DNA of 5,539 nt from an uncultured Sediminibacterium sp. (lineage in GTDB: Bacteria; Bacteroidota; Bacteroidia; Chitinophagales; Chitinophagaceae). The stretch is taken from NCBI GenBank assembly GCA_937907555.1, contig CALEST010000004.1:1-5539 (forward strand). Direction: 5' to 3'. The notes under the pieces were generated by a model, which worked only from the letters and a program-made list of their open reading frames with translations, was not told the DNA's origin and did not search any database. Below, in pieces: positions 1 to 5,539 of the stretch (the first letter of the stretch is position 1; every line of letters begins with the position of its first letter). The position numbers and the translations under genes were made by a program.

Positions 1-20
1 TTCAAGTCCCGCCTGGGGCA
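1..20 (+). tRNA. 3' end of a tRNA gene (partial, isoacceptor unknown)
   Basis: The first bases fit the 3' part of a tRNA. TTCAAGT is a canonical seven-base T-loop, CCCGC (8-12) is the 3' strand of the T-stem, CTGGGGC (13-19) is the 3' strand of the acceptor stem, and A20 is the discriminator. CCA is not encoded (the next bases are CAAA), as is common in Bacteroidota. The anticodon lies left of the window, so the amino acid cannot be assigned. The acceptor strand predicts a 5' end of GCCCCAG. A strong terminator follows directly, which supports this being the end of a tRNA transcript. Confidence 0.85.
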
Positions 21-21
21 C

Positions 22-51
22 AAACCCTCTGCAACAAGCGGAGGGTTTTTT
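22..51 (+). terminator. Rho-independent terminator of the tRNA
   Basis: A hairpin pairs 22-32 with 38-48 (AAACCCTCTGC with GCGGAGGGTTT, one T-G wobble) around the five-base loop AACAA, and runs into six Ts at 46-51. It starts 2 bases after the tRNA discriminator, so it should end the tRNA transcript and insulate it from the regulator gene downstream. Confidence 0.9.
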
Positions 52-104
52 ATTACATAAAGTTTTTCCAAGCATCGCATTGAATTCAGTATTTTACTGT
101 CAGG

Positions 105-953
105 ATGCAATACAGTTTTACAATACCGGATGAGCAAGCACATCTGGTGATGCTAATACAAGAAGCAGGTTTTTCTCAAGTCCGTTTCGGTCCGGTTAAG
201 GGGCCGGATTATTATACCATTGTATGGAATCCCGGTCCTGAACAAGTGGTGGTGATTGATGAAATTGCTTATCCTTTTCATGCCAATACGATATTGCCGT
301 TGATGCTGAGTCAGACTTTTCGTTTTGAACAACCGGCAAATTTGATTGCTTGGCAGTTTAACAGAGAGTTTTATTGTGTGGTAAACCATGATGCCGAAGT
401 GGGTTGCGTTGGGTTACTCTTTTACGGACCTTCTCCAACTATGTTCGTTCAATTGGATGAAGCCAATATTGGCAAAATGAAAATGATGCAGGAGTTGTTT
501 GAAGAGGAGTTTAATTCAGATGCTGCAATCAAGGCAACCATGTTACGAAATCATTTGGTAAGGTTAATTGTATTAATAACAAGAATTGCCAAGCAACAAT
601 ACCTGCCTACCAATATTCCGGATGATCAAGGCTATGCAACTGTTAGGCATTTTCATCTACTTGTAGAAAAGCATTTTAAAACTGCACACCGCATCAGTTT
701 TTATGCTGAGCAATTATATAAATCGCCCAAAACCATTTCTAATCTTTTTGCTTTGTATAGTGAGCTTACGCCACAACAAGTCATTCATAACAGAATCATT
801 GCTGAAGCCAAACGATTGTTGATGTATACGGATTGGTCTGTAAAAGAGATTGCTGGCACTTTGGGTTTTGAGGATGCAGCACATTTCAGTAGGTTCTTCT
901 CCAATCAAACCGGACTTACAGCTACGGAGTTTCGAAAGTCTACAGCAGGCTGA
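105..953 (+). CDS. AraC-family transcriptional regulator
   Basis: This 282-residue DNA-binding regulator has the usual AraC/XylS length and layout. The N-terminal ~130 residues look like the cupin-type sensing half found in many Bacteroidota AraC proteins (segment QFNREFYCVVNHDAEVGCVG at 84-103). A linker of about 50 residues leads to a C-terminal double helix-turn-helix. HTH1 lies near 197-217 (ISFYAEQLYKSPKTISNLF). HTH2 lies near 245-277, with the signature KEIAGTLGFEDAAHFSRFF followed by GLTATEFRKS. The start ATG is the first one after the tRNA terminator and keeps a complete N-terminal domain; no good ribosome-binding sequence precedes it. It lies 87 bases upstream of a seven-gene operon on the same strand and is the obvious candidate to control it. 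The ligand is unknown. The family call is firm; the target is inferred from position only. Confidence 0.93.
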   Translation: MQYSFTIPDEQAHLVMLIQEAGFSQVRFGPVKGPDYYTIVWNPGPEQVVVIDEIAYPFHANTILPLMLSQTFRFEQPANLIAWQFNREFYCVVNHDAEVGCVGLLFYGPSPTMFVQLDEANIGKMKMMQELFEEEFNSDAAIKATMLRNHLVRLIVLITRIAKQQYLPTNIPDDQGYATVRHFHLLVEKHFKTAHRISFYAEQLYKSPKTISNLFALYSELTPQQVIHNRIIAEAKRLLMYTDWSVKEIAGTLGFEDAAHFSRFFSNQTGLTATEFRKSTAG

Positions 954-1040
954 TTACGGGAAGAAAATACAATTCATCAGGAAGTCTACACATTTTTAAG
1001 CAAGCGTATCTGCTTCACTTTTGCTGCATAAACTTATTCT
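954..1040 (+). promoter_or_regulatory. Intergenic region, probable operon promoter
   Basis: This is the only sizeable non-coding gap between the AraC gene and the seven-gene run, so the operon promoter is expected here unless the regulator is co-transcribed. A weak match to the Bacteroidota -7 element TAnnTTTG is seen as CACTTTTG (1016-1023), with a T-rich stretch (993-997) about 18 bases upstream in the place of the -33 element. That would start RNA roughly 10 bases before the first gene. A short inverted repeat, AAGCA (998-1002) / TGCTT (1011-1015), lies between the two. No intrinsic terminator follows the regulator, so read-through is also possible. The boxes are poor matches and tentative. 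Confidence 0.25.
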
Positions 1041-1493
1041 ATGCAACAAAGACTATTTATTATCACGTTTATATGTCTGGGTTTCTTTTCAGTGCAGGCG
1101 CAACAAGGAACCAGCTGGTTTGCATCCAATGGGGTAGCTATCAGAGGGTATGATCCTGTGGCTTATTTTAAAGATGCCAAACCAGTAAAAGGAGATAGCA
1201 CGTATCAATTTCAGTGGCAAGGAATCAATTGGTGGTTTAGTCAGCAAGCTTATTTGGATAGCTTCAAACTAGATCCGGCACATTATGCGCCTCAGTATGG
1301 AGGCTATTGTGCTTACGGTGCCAGTGAGTCACATCTTTCACCAACAGCTCCCGAAGCCTGGACAATTGTTGATGATAAACTCTACCTCAATTACAGCCCT
1401 AAAGTAAAATCTTTCTGGACTAAGGATATTCCTGGAAGAATTACAGCTGCCAATGCATATTGGTTAACACTTCAAACACCTAAAAAACAATAA
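1041..1493 (+). CDS. Secreted YHS-domain protein (first of a tandem pair)
   Basis: This 150-residue protein has an N-terminal signal peptide: hydrophobic stretch at about 5-18 and probable cleavage after VQA20, before QQ. The mature part is one YHS-type domain of the family known as YHS domain-containing (seleno)proteins. Hallmarks are GYDPVAYF (36-43), WWFSQQAYLDSF (64-75), QYGGYCAYG (85-93), and AWTIVDDKLYLNYS (106-119). Cys90 occupies the position held by selenocysteine in some relatives, and here its codon is an ordinary TGT. It is expected in the periplasm. YHS domains are thought to bind metals, but the role of this family is not established. It is the first gene of the operon, and its stop is followed after one base by a second, same-length YHS gene, which suggests an old duplication. 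Confidence 0.9.
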   Translation: MQQRLFIITFICLGFFSVQAQQGTSWFASNGVAIRGYDPVAYFKDAKPVKGDSTYQFQWQGINWWFSQQAYLDSFKLDPAHYAPQYGGYCAYGASESHLSPTAPEAWTIVDDKLYLNYSPKVKSFWTKDIPGRITAANAYWLTLQTPKKQ

Positions 1494-1494
1494 C

Positions 1495-1947
1495 ATGTAT
1501 AAGTTGATGCTCTTTTCAGTCTTCTTTAGTTGCTCAGTATTTGCAGTTGCACAACAGCGTACTAAGGGCTTTAATTTGGACAAAGGTGTGGCCATTCAGG
1601 GCTACGATCCTGTAGCCTATTTCGTTCAAGGTAAAGCCATCAAAGGCAGTGCAGCTTTTGCTGTGAATGCGGAAGGTGTTACCTATTATCTGTCTAGCAA
1701 GACAAATAAAGACTTGTTCCTAAAAAATTACAAAGCTTATGAACCTCAGTATGGTGGCTGGTGTGCTTATGCCATGGGTGCTACAGGGGAGAAGGTTGAA
1801 GTAGATCCGGGAACATTCAAGGTGTTGGATGGTAAGTTGTACCTGTTTTATCACACATGGGTCAACAACACTTTAACAAAATGGAATAAGGATGAACAGC
1901 GATTGAAACAGGCAGCTGATAAGAATTGGATAAAGCTCTTACAATAA
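1495..1947 (+). CDS. Secreted YHS-domain protein (second of a tandem pair)
   Basis: This 150-residue paralogue of the preceding gene aligns to it without gaps through about residue 93. It has a signal peptide (hydrophobic 4-18, probable cleavage after AVA19, before QQ), then GVAIQGYDPVAYF (31-43), YYLSSKTNKDLFLKNY (64-79), EPQYGGWCAYAMG (83-95), and a final FKVLDGKLYLFYH (108-120). Cys90 falls at exactly the same position as in the first copy. This copy keeps VDPGTF before the last strand pair, closer to the usual family form, but its C-terminus is more basic and diverged (KWNKDEQRLKQAADKNW). It is probably periplasmic, and translation is likely coupled to the upstream gene (one intervening base). 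Cys13 lies inside the signal sequence but has no lipobox, so a lipoprotein is unlikely. Metal binding is inferred from the domain name only. Confidence 0.9.
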   Translation: MYKLMLFSVFFSCSVFAVAQQRTKGFNLDKGVAIQGYDPVAYFVQGKAIKGSAAFAVNAEGVTYYLSSKTNKDLFLKNYKAYEPQYGGWCAYAMGATGEKVEVDPGTFKVLDGKLYLFYHTWVNNTLTKWNKDEQRLKQAADKNWIKLLQ

Positions 1948-1957
1948 AATACACCTT

Positions 1958-2356
1958 ATGTCAAAGAAAATAATCAGTTGGATATTCAGTGTACTTGCAG
2001 CATTGATTTTATTGCAAACACTTTTTTTCAAATTTTCTGCAAGCCCAGAGTCTGTAGCCATTTTTTCTCATTTAGGCGTTGAGCCATGGGGCAGGGTACT
2101 GACAGGTATACTTGAATTAATTGCATCAATCTTGTTATTAGTGCCTAAAACAAGGCCATTTGGTGCGATTACTGCTGTTGGGTTGATGGCAGGTGCTTTG
2201 GGTGCACATATTTTCGTGATTGGGATTGAGTCACAAGGTGATGGAGGTTATCTTTTCTTTCTCGCAATCACTGTATTTATTGCTGCTCTGATTGTTCTGA
2301 TTATTCATCGGTTGCAATTGCAGGAATTAATAGCCAGATTATCTTCAAAAAAGTAA
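1958..2356 (+). CDS. DoxX-like four-helix membrane protein
   Basis: This 132-residue integral membrane protein has four predicted membrane helices, at roughly 5-24, 46-64, 68-90 and 99-117, and a basic C-terminal tail. Segments typical of the DoxX-like family are LFFKFSASPESVAIFSHLG (22-40), EPWGRVLTGILELIASILLL (42-61), GLMAGALGAHIFVIGIESQGD (75-95) and the following GGYLFFLA. The family is named after a subunit of an archaeal thiosulfate:quinone oxidoreductase, but most bacterial members are uncharacterised and should not be assumed to have that activity. The start lies 10 bases after the second YHS gene, and the stop 5 bases before the DinB-like gene, so it is within the operon. His84 in helix 3 and Glu53 in helix 2 are polar residues inside the membrane that could matter for function. 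Confidence 0.85.
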   Translation: MSKKIISWIFSVLAALILLQTLFFKFSASPESVAIFSHLGVEPWGRVLTGILELIASILLLVPKTRPFGAITAVGLMAGALGAHIFVIGIESQGDGGYLFFLAITVFIAALIVLIIHRLQLQELIARLSSKK

Positions 2357-2361
2357 ACGGT

Positions 2362-2847
2362 ATGCAAGCTTTGCAATCGAATATCGCTGCGCAGTTGAAT
2401 AAACTGATGTCGGTTATCACATTACTGCCTAAGGATGTATATAGCCGTAAAAGTAAATACCTGGGTGAGAGCAGTATTGGTGCCCATGTACGTCATATCA
2501 TAGAGCTAATCAATTGTGTTGAAAACGGGTATGCTGAAGGCCTTGTCGATTATCAAAACAGGGTCCGTGATCTAAGGCTTGAAACAGATGCCCAGCTTGC
2601 TCTTGAGCAGATAGTCATGATTCTTGAGGCACCGGTGAAATCGGATAAAATTATCTATGTGTATGAAACACCCGGAAGCCAAGTTACTTCAACCTATTTC
2701 AGGGAATTACTGTATCAAGTAGAGCATGCCATTCATCACATGGCATTAATTCATGTAGCACTTCGAGAGTTTCAGATACGTATTGATGATAAAAGTTTTG
2801 GTTTTGCTTATTCAACAATTGCCTATCAACAACAATGTGCACAGTAA
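2362..2847 (+). CDS. DinB-fold (DinB/YfiT-like) protein
   Basis: This 161-residue cytoplasmic protein is consistent with the four-helix DinB bundle. The characteristic histidines are present: GAHVRHIIELI (40-50, His42 and His45) and a late helix EHAIHHMALIHVAL (121-134, His122, His125, His126). In this superfamily such residues usually form a three-histidine metal site. DYQNRVRDLRLETD (63-76) and the C-terminal FGFAYSTIAYQQQCAQ resemble Bacteroidota members. Some DinB-fold proteins are thiol transferases or metal-dependent hydrolases (BstA and YfiT from Gram-positives), but substrate cannot be predicted here. There is no signal peptide. The ATG at 2362 follows an A-rich stretch and leaves a five-base gap to the DoxX-like gene. 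The 3' end overlaps the next gene by 13 bases, suggesting translational coupling. Confidence 0.83.
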   Translation: MQALQSNIAAQLNKLMSVITLLPKDVYSRKSKYLGESSIGAHVRHIIELINCVENGYAEGLVDYQNRVRDLRLETDAQLALEQIVMILEAPVKSDKIIYVYETPGSQVTSTYFRELLYQVEHAIHHMALIHVALREFQIRIDDKSFGFAYSTIAYQQQCAQ

Positions 2848-3560
2848 TCTACTTGCCCGGAAAAGATGATCAGCCAAAGTTTATTTCTATCAGAGATGAG
2901 CATGCGGCCAGACCCATTGCGCAAATGCCTGTAATCATTCATGGGAGTGATATTGATATACTTGCACCAATTGATCCCTTGGGTGGTGGCAGTTGGATTG
3001 GCGCGAATCGTTTTCTGGATATCGTTGTCTTGTTCAATGGGGCTTTTCAAAAACATCCTCCCGGCAGTAATTATCGGATGAGCAGAGGCCTTATCGTTAA
3101 CCATTTGCTTGAAACAGGTATCCCTTTAGTAGAATGGACCTATTTGCCCCTTGAAGGTATTGAACCTTTTTCTTTGTTGGTGTTTACTGATGCACAATTA
3201 TATCGACTTACTTGGGATGGAACTCAAAAACATCATGAACTGCTAAATAAGCAATTACCACATTTTTTCTCGTCTGTTACTTTGTACGATGCTAGCGCTA
3301 CTGCACAAAGAACCATCCTATTTCAGCAGTGGTATGATCAATTGATCAAAGATCCCAATACACCAATTGAAGCACTGTATACATCCACCCAGGACACCCA
3401 TAATGGGTTTCTGATTAAGCGGGAGAATGGTATGCAATCACAAAGTATCTCAGTGATTCAATATCAAGATCAGTCGGTATCTTTCAAGTACCATGATTTG
3501 GTCAATCAACAGATGCATACGGCACAAATAGATTTAATCAGCTGCTTATCTTGTATGTAA
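2835..3560 (+). CDS. TANGO2/NRDE-family protein
   Basis: This 241-residue protein belongs to the NRDE/TANGO2 family (transport and Golgi organisation 2). It starts MCTVIYLP, with the family's near-invariant Cys2, then the NRDE-type signature as SIRDEHAARP (18-27), DPLGGGSWIGANR (47-59) and NGAFQKHPPGSNYRMSRGL (68-86). Cys2 fixes the start codon, which lies inside the end of the DinB-like gene (13-base overlap). Family members have an Ntn-hydrolase-like layout, and animal and some bacterial homologues have been linked to haem trafficking; whether that applies here is inference. The canonical Asn of NRDE is Ile19 here. The extreme C-terminus reads SCLSCM, giving a CxxC pair (Cys237, Cys240), unusual as a tail and possibly metal-binding. 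Its stop TAA shares one base with the next ATG. Confidence 0.87.
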   Translation: MCTVIYLPGKDDQPKFISIRDEHAARPIAQMPVIIHGSDIDILAPIDPLGGGSWIGANRFLDIVVLFNGAFQKHPPGSNYRMSRGLIVNHLLETGIPLVEWTYLPLEGIEPFSLLVFTDAQLYRLTWDGTQKHHELLNKQLPHFFSSVTLYDASATAQRTILFQQWYDQLIKDPNTPIEALYTSTQDTHNGFLIKRENGMQSQSISVIQYQDQSVSFKYHDLVNQQMHTAQIDLISCLSCM

Positions 3561-4609
3561 TGATTGTGCGCAAACATTTTTTTCGTAGAAAAGGGATACA
3601 GTTAAAGCATTGGGAATATTGGCCAACATGGCTAATCTATCTGCCTGCATCATTCTATTATCTATACCTCTGTTTGAAGGCAAAAAGCTTTCATTTCTAT
3701 TCTGCCGCTAATCCGTCTATTGAAACAGGGGGAATGTTTTTTGAATCTAAGTGGTCCATTTATGAGCAAATACCCGCTCAATATATTCCCACAACCCTAT
3801 TGGTTAAGCCCAATACACCCTTTGACAAGCTCATAGAATCCATGCAAGAAAAAGGTATTGTTTTTCCCTGTATTGTAAAACCCGATCGGGGTGAAAAAGG
3901 TTGGTTGGTATCGGTGATACCTCATCAAGAGGCATTACAGCATTTTTTAAAGATGCATCCGGTTGATATGTTGGTACAGGAAAAAGTTGATCTTCCGCTT
4001 GAGTTTGGTGTTTTTTATTACAAGCGCCCAGGCCAGCAAAAAGGAGTGGTTACTTCAATTGTTGAAAAGCAACCTTTGACGGTAATGGGGGATGGGGTTT
4101 CCAGCATTAGTGAACTTATTGATCTTGATGATCGTGCTTTTCTGGTTAAAGAACAGTTGATCAAAGCAAATTTGTTTAATCCCATTGAAGTTCTGATAAA
4201 AGGAAAGAAAATGGTATTGATGCCTTTCGGTAATCATATCCGAGGTGCAAAGTTTATTAATAGGCAGGATTTAATTACCGAAGGTGTTGCTGCATTTTTC
4301 GACGCCCTTAGTGCTTCAATACCTGATTTCTATTTTGGCAGAATGGATGTCAAATGTTCGAGCCCAGATAGTCTGCTTACCGGTGAAGGGTTGAGCATTA
4401 TTGAGTTGAATGGGGCAGGAGCTATGCCCGGACATATTCTGGATCCGAACTTTTCTTATTTCAAAGCACAAGCGGTAATTTGTAGCCACATGCGATGGAT
4501 GTATCAAATTGCGGTTGATAATCATCGAAAAGGGATAGCTTATATGAGCTGGAAGCAATACCTGCAAACAAAATTGGCAGAAAGAAAGTATAAACAAAAT
4601 GCAGGATGA
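3560..4609 (+). CDS. ATP-grasp ligase-like protein with hydrophobic N-terminal segment
   Basis: This 349-residue protein is probably a carboxylate-amine/thiol ligase-type enzyme of the ATP-grasp superfamily; its substrates are unknown. The ATP-grasp core shows FPCIVKPDRGEKGW (102-115, Lys107 and glycine loop for ATP), the hinge MLVQEKVDLPLEFGVFYYKRP (137-157), VMGDGVSSISELI (175-187, as in D-Ala-D-Ala ligase and cyanophycin synthetase relatives), GNHIRGAKFIN (224-234), FYFGRMDVK (257-265) and IIELNGAGAMPG (280-291), with Asp263, Glu282 and Asn284 placed to bind Mg. The N-terminus has WPTWLIYLPASFYYLYLCLKA (21-41), a hydrophobic aromatic segment that may sit on or in the membrane, then NPSIETGG (51-58). 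The same reading frame can be opened with TTG at 3551, but ATG at 3560 is preferred: it overlaps the upstream stop as TAATG and is a standard start. The 3' end overlaps the LysE-like gene by ATGA. Confidence 0.85.
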   Translation: MIVRKHFFRRKGIQLKHWEYWPTWLIYLPASFYYLYLCLKAKSFHFYSAANPSIETGGMFFESKWSIYEQIPAQYIPTTLLVKPNTPFDKLIESMQEKGIVFPCIVKPDRGEKGWLVSVIPHQEALQHFLKMHPVDMLVQEKVDLPLEFGVFYYKRPGQQKGVVTSIVEKQPLTVMGDGVSSISELIDLDDRAFLVKEQLIKANLFNPIEVLIKGKKMVLMPFGNHIRGAKFINRQDLITEGVAAFFDALSASIPDFYFGRMDVKCSSPDSLLTGEGLSIIELNGAGAMPGHILDPNFSYFKAQAVICSHMRWMYQIAVDNHRKGIAYMSWKQYLQTKLAERKYKQNAG

Positions 4610-5172
4610 GCTATTGCTTGATTTTCCTAATTAGTGCATGGGGCTACCTTTCGCCAGGTATCATCAACACTACCGTGCTTGCTGAAGCAGGTTTTGTTCG
4701 GTCAAAAGCTTTGCTTAGACTTATACTCACTGCTGCTTTGTTCGAGGGAATGTATTTCTTCTTGATTCAGCTTCTTTTGAAGCAGGTATTCTTGATTGAT
4801 TTGGTGCAATATGCAACTGTTTGCGCTGCAATTTTGATTATTGGAATGGGTATCTGGACAATCAAAGATGCTATCAGGCAAACAACGCATCATGCGTCTG
4901 CTTCTTTAAAGCGTGCTTATTTTGTCATTTTTTTACACCCGCAGCAATTTCCATTTTGGTTGAGCTGGTTGACTGTTTTGAATAAATATGGAATCAAAGA
5001 AATTCAAATATTTCCAGGGGTTTTAGCCGCAGCATTGGGTTGTTCTACTATGCTTGCAGTGTATAGCTTGGTTGGTAAAAAACTATCCAACTTTTTTGCA
5101 GTTTATCCAAAGCAAATATGGATAGGCATCGGCTGCCTATATTGTATACTTGGTTTGGTATTACTCTATTAG
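4606..5172 (+). CDS. LysE/RhtB-like membrane transporter
   Basis: This 188-residue protein has about six hydrophobic segments (roughly 3-20, 36-57, 66-88, 103-125, 134-157, 168-187). It resembles the LysE/RhtB amino-acid exporter family. An SPGIINTTVL turn (16-25) follows the first helix, where classical members have a P-G-P motif, and HPQQFPFWLSWL (111-122) sits where the family has NPK-FW. It is shorter and more diverged than typical 200-210-residue LysE proteins, so the substrate is uncertain. Its ATG overlaps the stop of the ATP-grasp gene (ATGA), which suggests the ligase and membrane protein are made in step and that this protein could export the ligase product. It ends in adjacent in-frame stops, TAG then TGA (5170-5175), directly before a convergent gene. 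Confidence 0.75.
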   Translation: MSYCLIFLISAWGYLSPGIINTTVLAEAGFVRSKALLRLILTAALFEGMYFFLIQLLLKQVFLIDLVQYATVCAAILIIGMGIWTIKDAIRQTTHHASASLKRAYFVIFLHPQQFPFWLSWLTVLNKYGIKEIQIFPGVLAAALGCSTMLAVYSLVGKKLSNFFAVYPKQIWIGIGCLYCILGLVLLY

Positions 5173-5175
5173 TGA

Positions 5176-5539
5176 TTACTTGCCCTTCTTTTTAGTCAAG
5201 TCAAACTTTTTCTTGATAATCTCCTGCACCGGCTTCCCCTGCATTTTGCTCTCCAGCCAGGAAAGTATATCCAAATACATGAATGATCTTGTCTCGAGTG
5301 CACTGCCCTGTAGTTTGCTCAAGCGTTGATGCAATTTGGCAAACTGCGGAACAATCTTCACAGGGGTAGAGGCAAAGCTACTGCGTAGGAATTGAAAAAT
5401 GGCTTCCTCCACCACAGTTAAACTTTCCATCTTGGCCATGAAACGGTACACGGATTTAATCAAGTGTTCCAGGATATCATAATTACCCAATTCATAGTGT
5501 GCAATCAAATGCAGTAAGCGTGCATAACATTGCAGGTCA
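5176..5539 (-). CDS. C-terminal part of an uncharacterised helical protein (partial)
   Basis: This minus-strand gene ends at TAA (5178-5176) and stays open to the right edge, so the start is outside the window and about 120 residues are visible. The first visible residues read DLQCYARLLHLIAHYELGNY, continuing into DILEHLIKSVYRFMAKMESL. The segment is rich in leucine, tyrosine and short helices, reminiscent of TPR-like or other alpha-helical repeat proteins, and ends in a lysine-rich tail (IIKKKFDLTKKKGK). From memory, similar C-termini occur in long hypothetical proteins of Bacteroidota, but no function is recognised. A TTG at 5508 could be taken as a start, but it lies mid-frame in sequence that continues upstream without a stop. 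It is convergent with the LysE-like gene, with 3 bases between the stops. Confidence 0.72.
   Translation of the reverse strand, partial: DLQCYARLLHLIAHYELGNYDILEHLIKSVYRFMAKMESLTVVEEAIFQFLRSSFASTPVKIVPQFAKLHQRLSKLQGSALETRSFMYLDILSWLESKMQGKPVQEIIKKKFDLTKKKGK

Noticed and set aside
1..20. Naming the tRNA isoacceptor from its acceptor stem
   Set aside because: The anticodon is outside the window and the acceptor strand alone is not decisive.
63..97. Promoter for the AraC gene (TTTTT at 63-67 and TATTTTAC at 90-97)
   Set aside because: Spacing is too long (22 bases) and the second box matches TAnnTTTG at only four of the six defined positions, so it is not callable.
998..1015. Inverted repeat AAGCA / TGCTT with an eight-base loop as an operator or attenuator
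   Set aside because: Only 5 base pairs with no T-run after it; too short to separate from chance, so mentioned only within the intergenic entry.
1308..1310. Possible selenocysteine at the GGYC position of the first YHS protein
   Set aside because: The codon is TGT (also TGT at 1762-1764 in the second copy), so both are ordinary cysteines.
2826..3104. Minus-strand open frame of 92 residues opposite the TANGO2-family gene
   Set aside because: It lies fully opposite a well-supported family gene, has no recognisable domain, and would overlap the operon antisense.
4316..4597. Minus-strand open frame of 93 residues opposite the ATP-grasp gene
   Set aside because: It is antisense to the conserved ATP-grasp Mg-binding region and has a low-complexity, non-family-like translation; treated as a shadow.
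5196..5216. Hairpin TCAAG / CTTGA as a terminator between the convergent genes
   Set aside because: Five base pairs with an eleven-base loop inside the coding sequence of the minus-strand gene; too weak.

Overview
The window looks like a piece of a Bacteroidota chromosome, probably a Chitinophagaceae-like organism. The evidence is moderately low GC, a truncated tRNA with no encoded CCA, start codons preceded by A-rich stretches rather than strong Shine-Dalgarno sequences, and protein families in the form typical of that phylum. Genus-level placement cannot be supported from the sequence.

Layout: bases 1-20 are the 3' end of a tRNA gene, followed at once by a strong intrinsic terminator (22-51). 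An AraC-family regulator (105-953, +) comes next. After 87 non-coding bases starts a tightly packed run of seven plus-strand genes (1041-5172): two tandem secreted YHS-domain proteins, a DoxX-like membrane protein, a DinB-fold protein, a TANGO2/NRDE-family protein, an ATP-grasp ligase-like protein with a hydrophobic N-terminal segment, and a LysE/RhtB-like membrane transporter. Junctions are 1, 10 and 5 bases apart, then overlap by 13, 1 and 4 bases, so the seven are very probably one transcript. Only 3 bases after the last stop, a convergent minus-strand gene begins with its own stop codon. It runs off the right edge and encodes the C-terminus of a helical protein of unknown function.

No textbook pathway unites the seven genes. 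By family, the set combines periplasmic YHS proteins with one aligned cysteine each, a DoxX-like four-helix membrane protein, a putative metal-binding DinB bundle, a relative of haem-trafficking TANGO2 proteins, a carboxylate-amine ligase-type ATP-grasp enzyme and a small-molecule exporter-type protein. A reasonable but unproven reading is a small-molecule or metal/haem/thiol-related cassette in which the ATP-grasp enzyme makes a product that the LysE-like protein exports, controlled by the upstream AraC-type regulator. The strongest lead in the window is the coupled TANGO2 / ATP-grasp / LysE trio. No mobile elements, CRISPR arrays or long repeats were seen.
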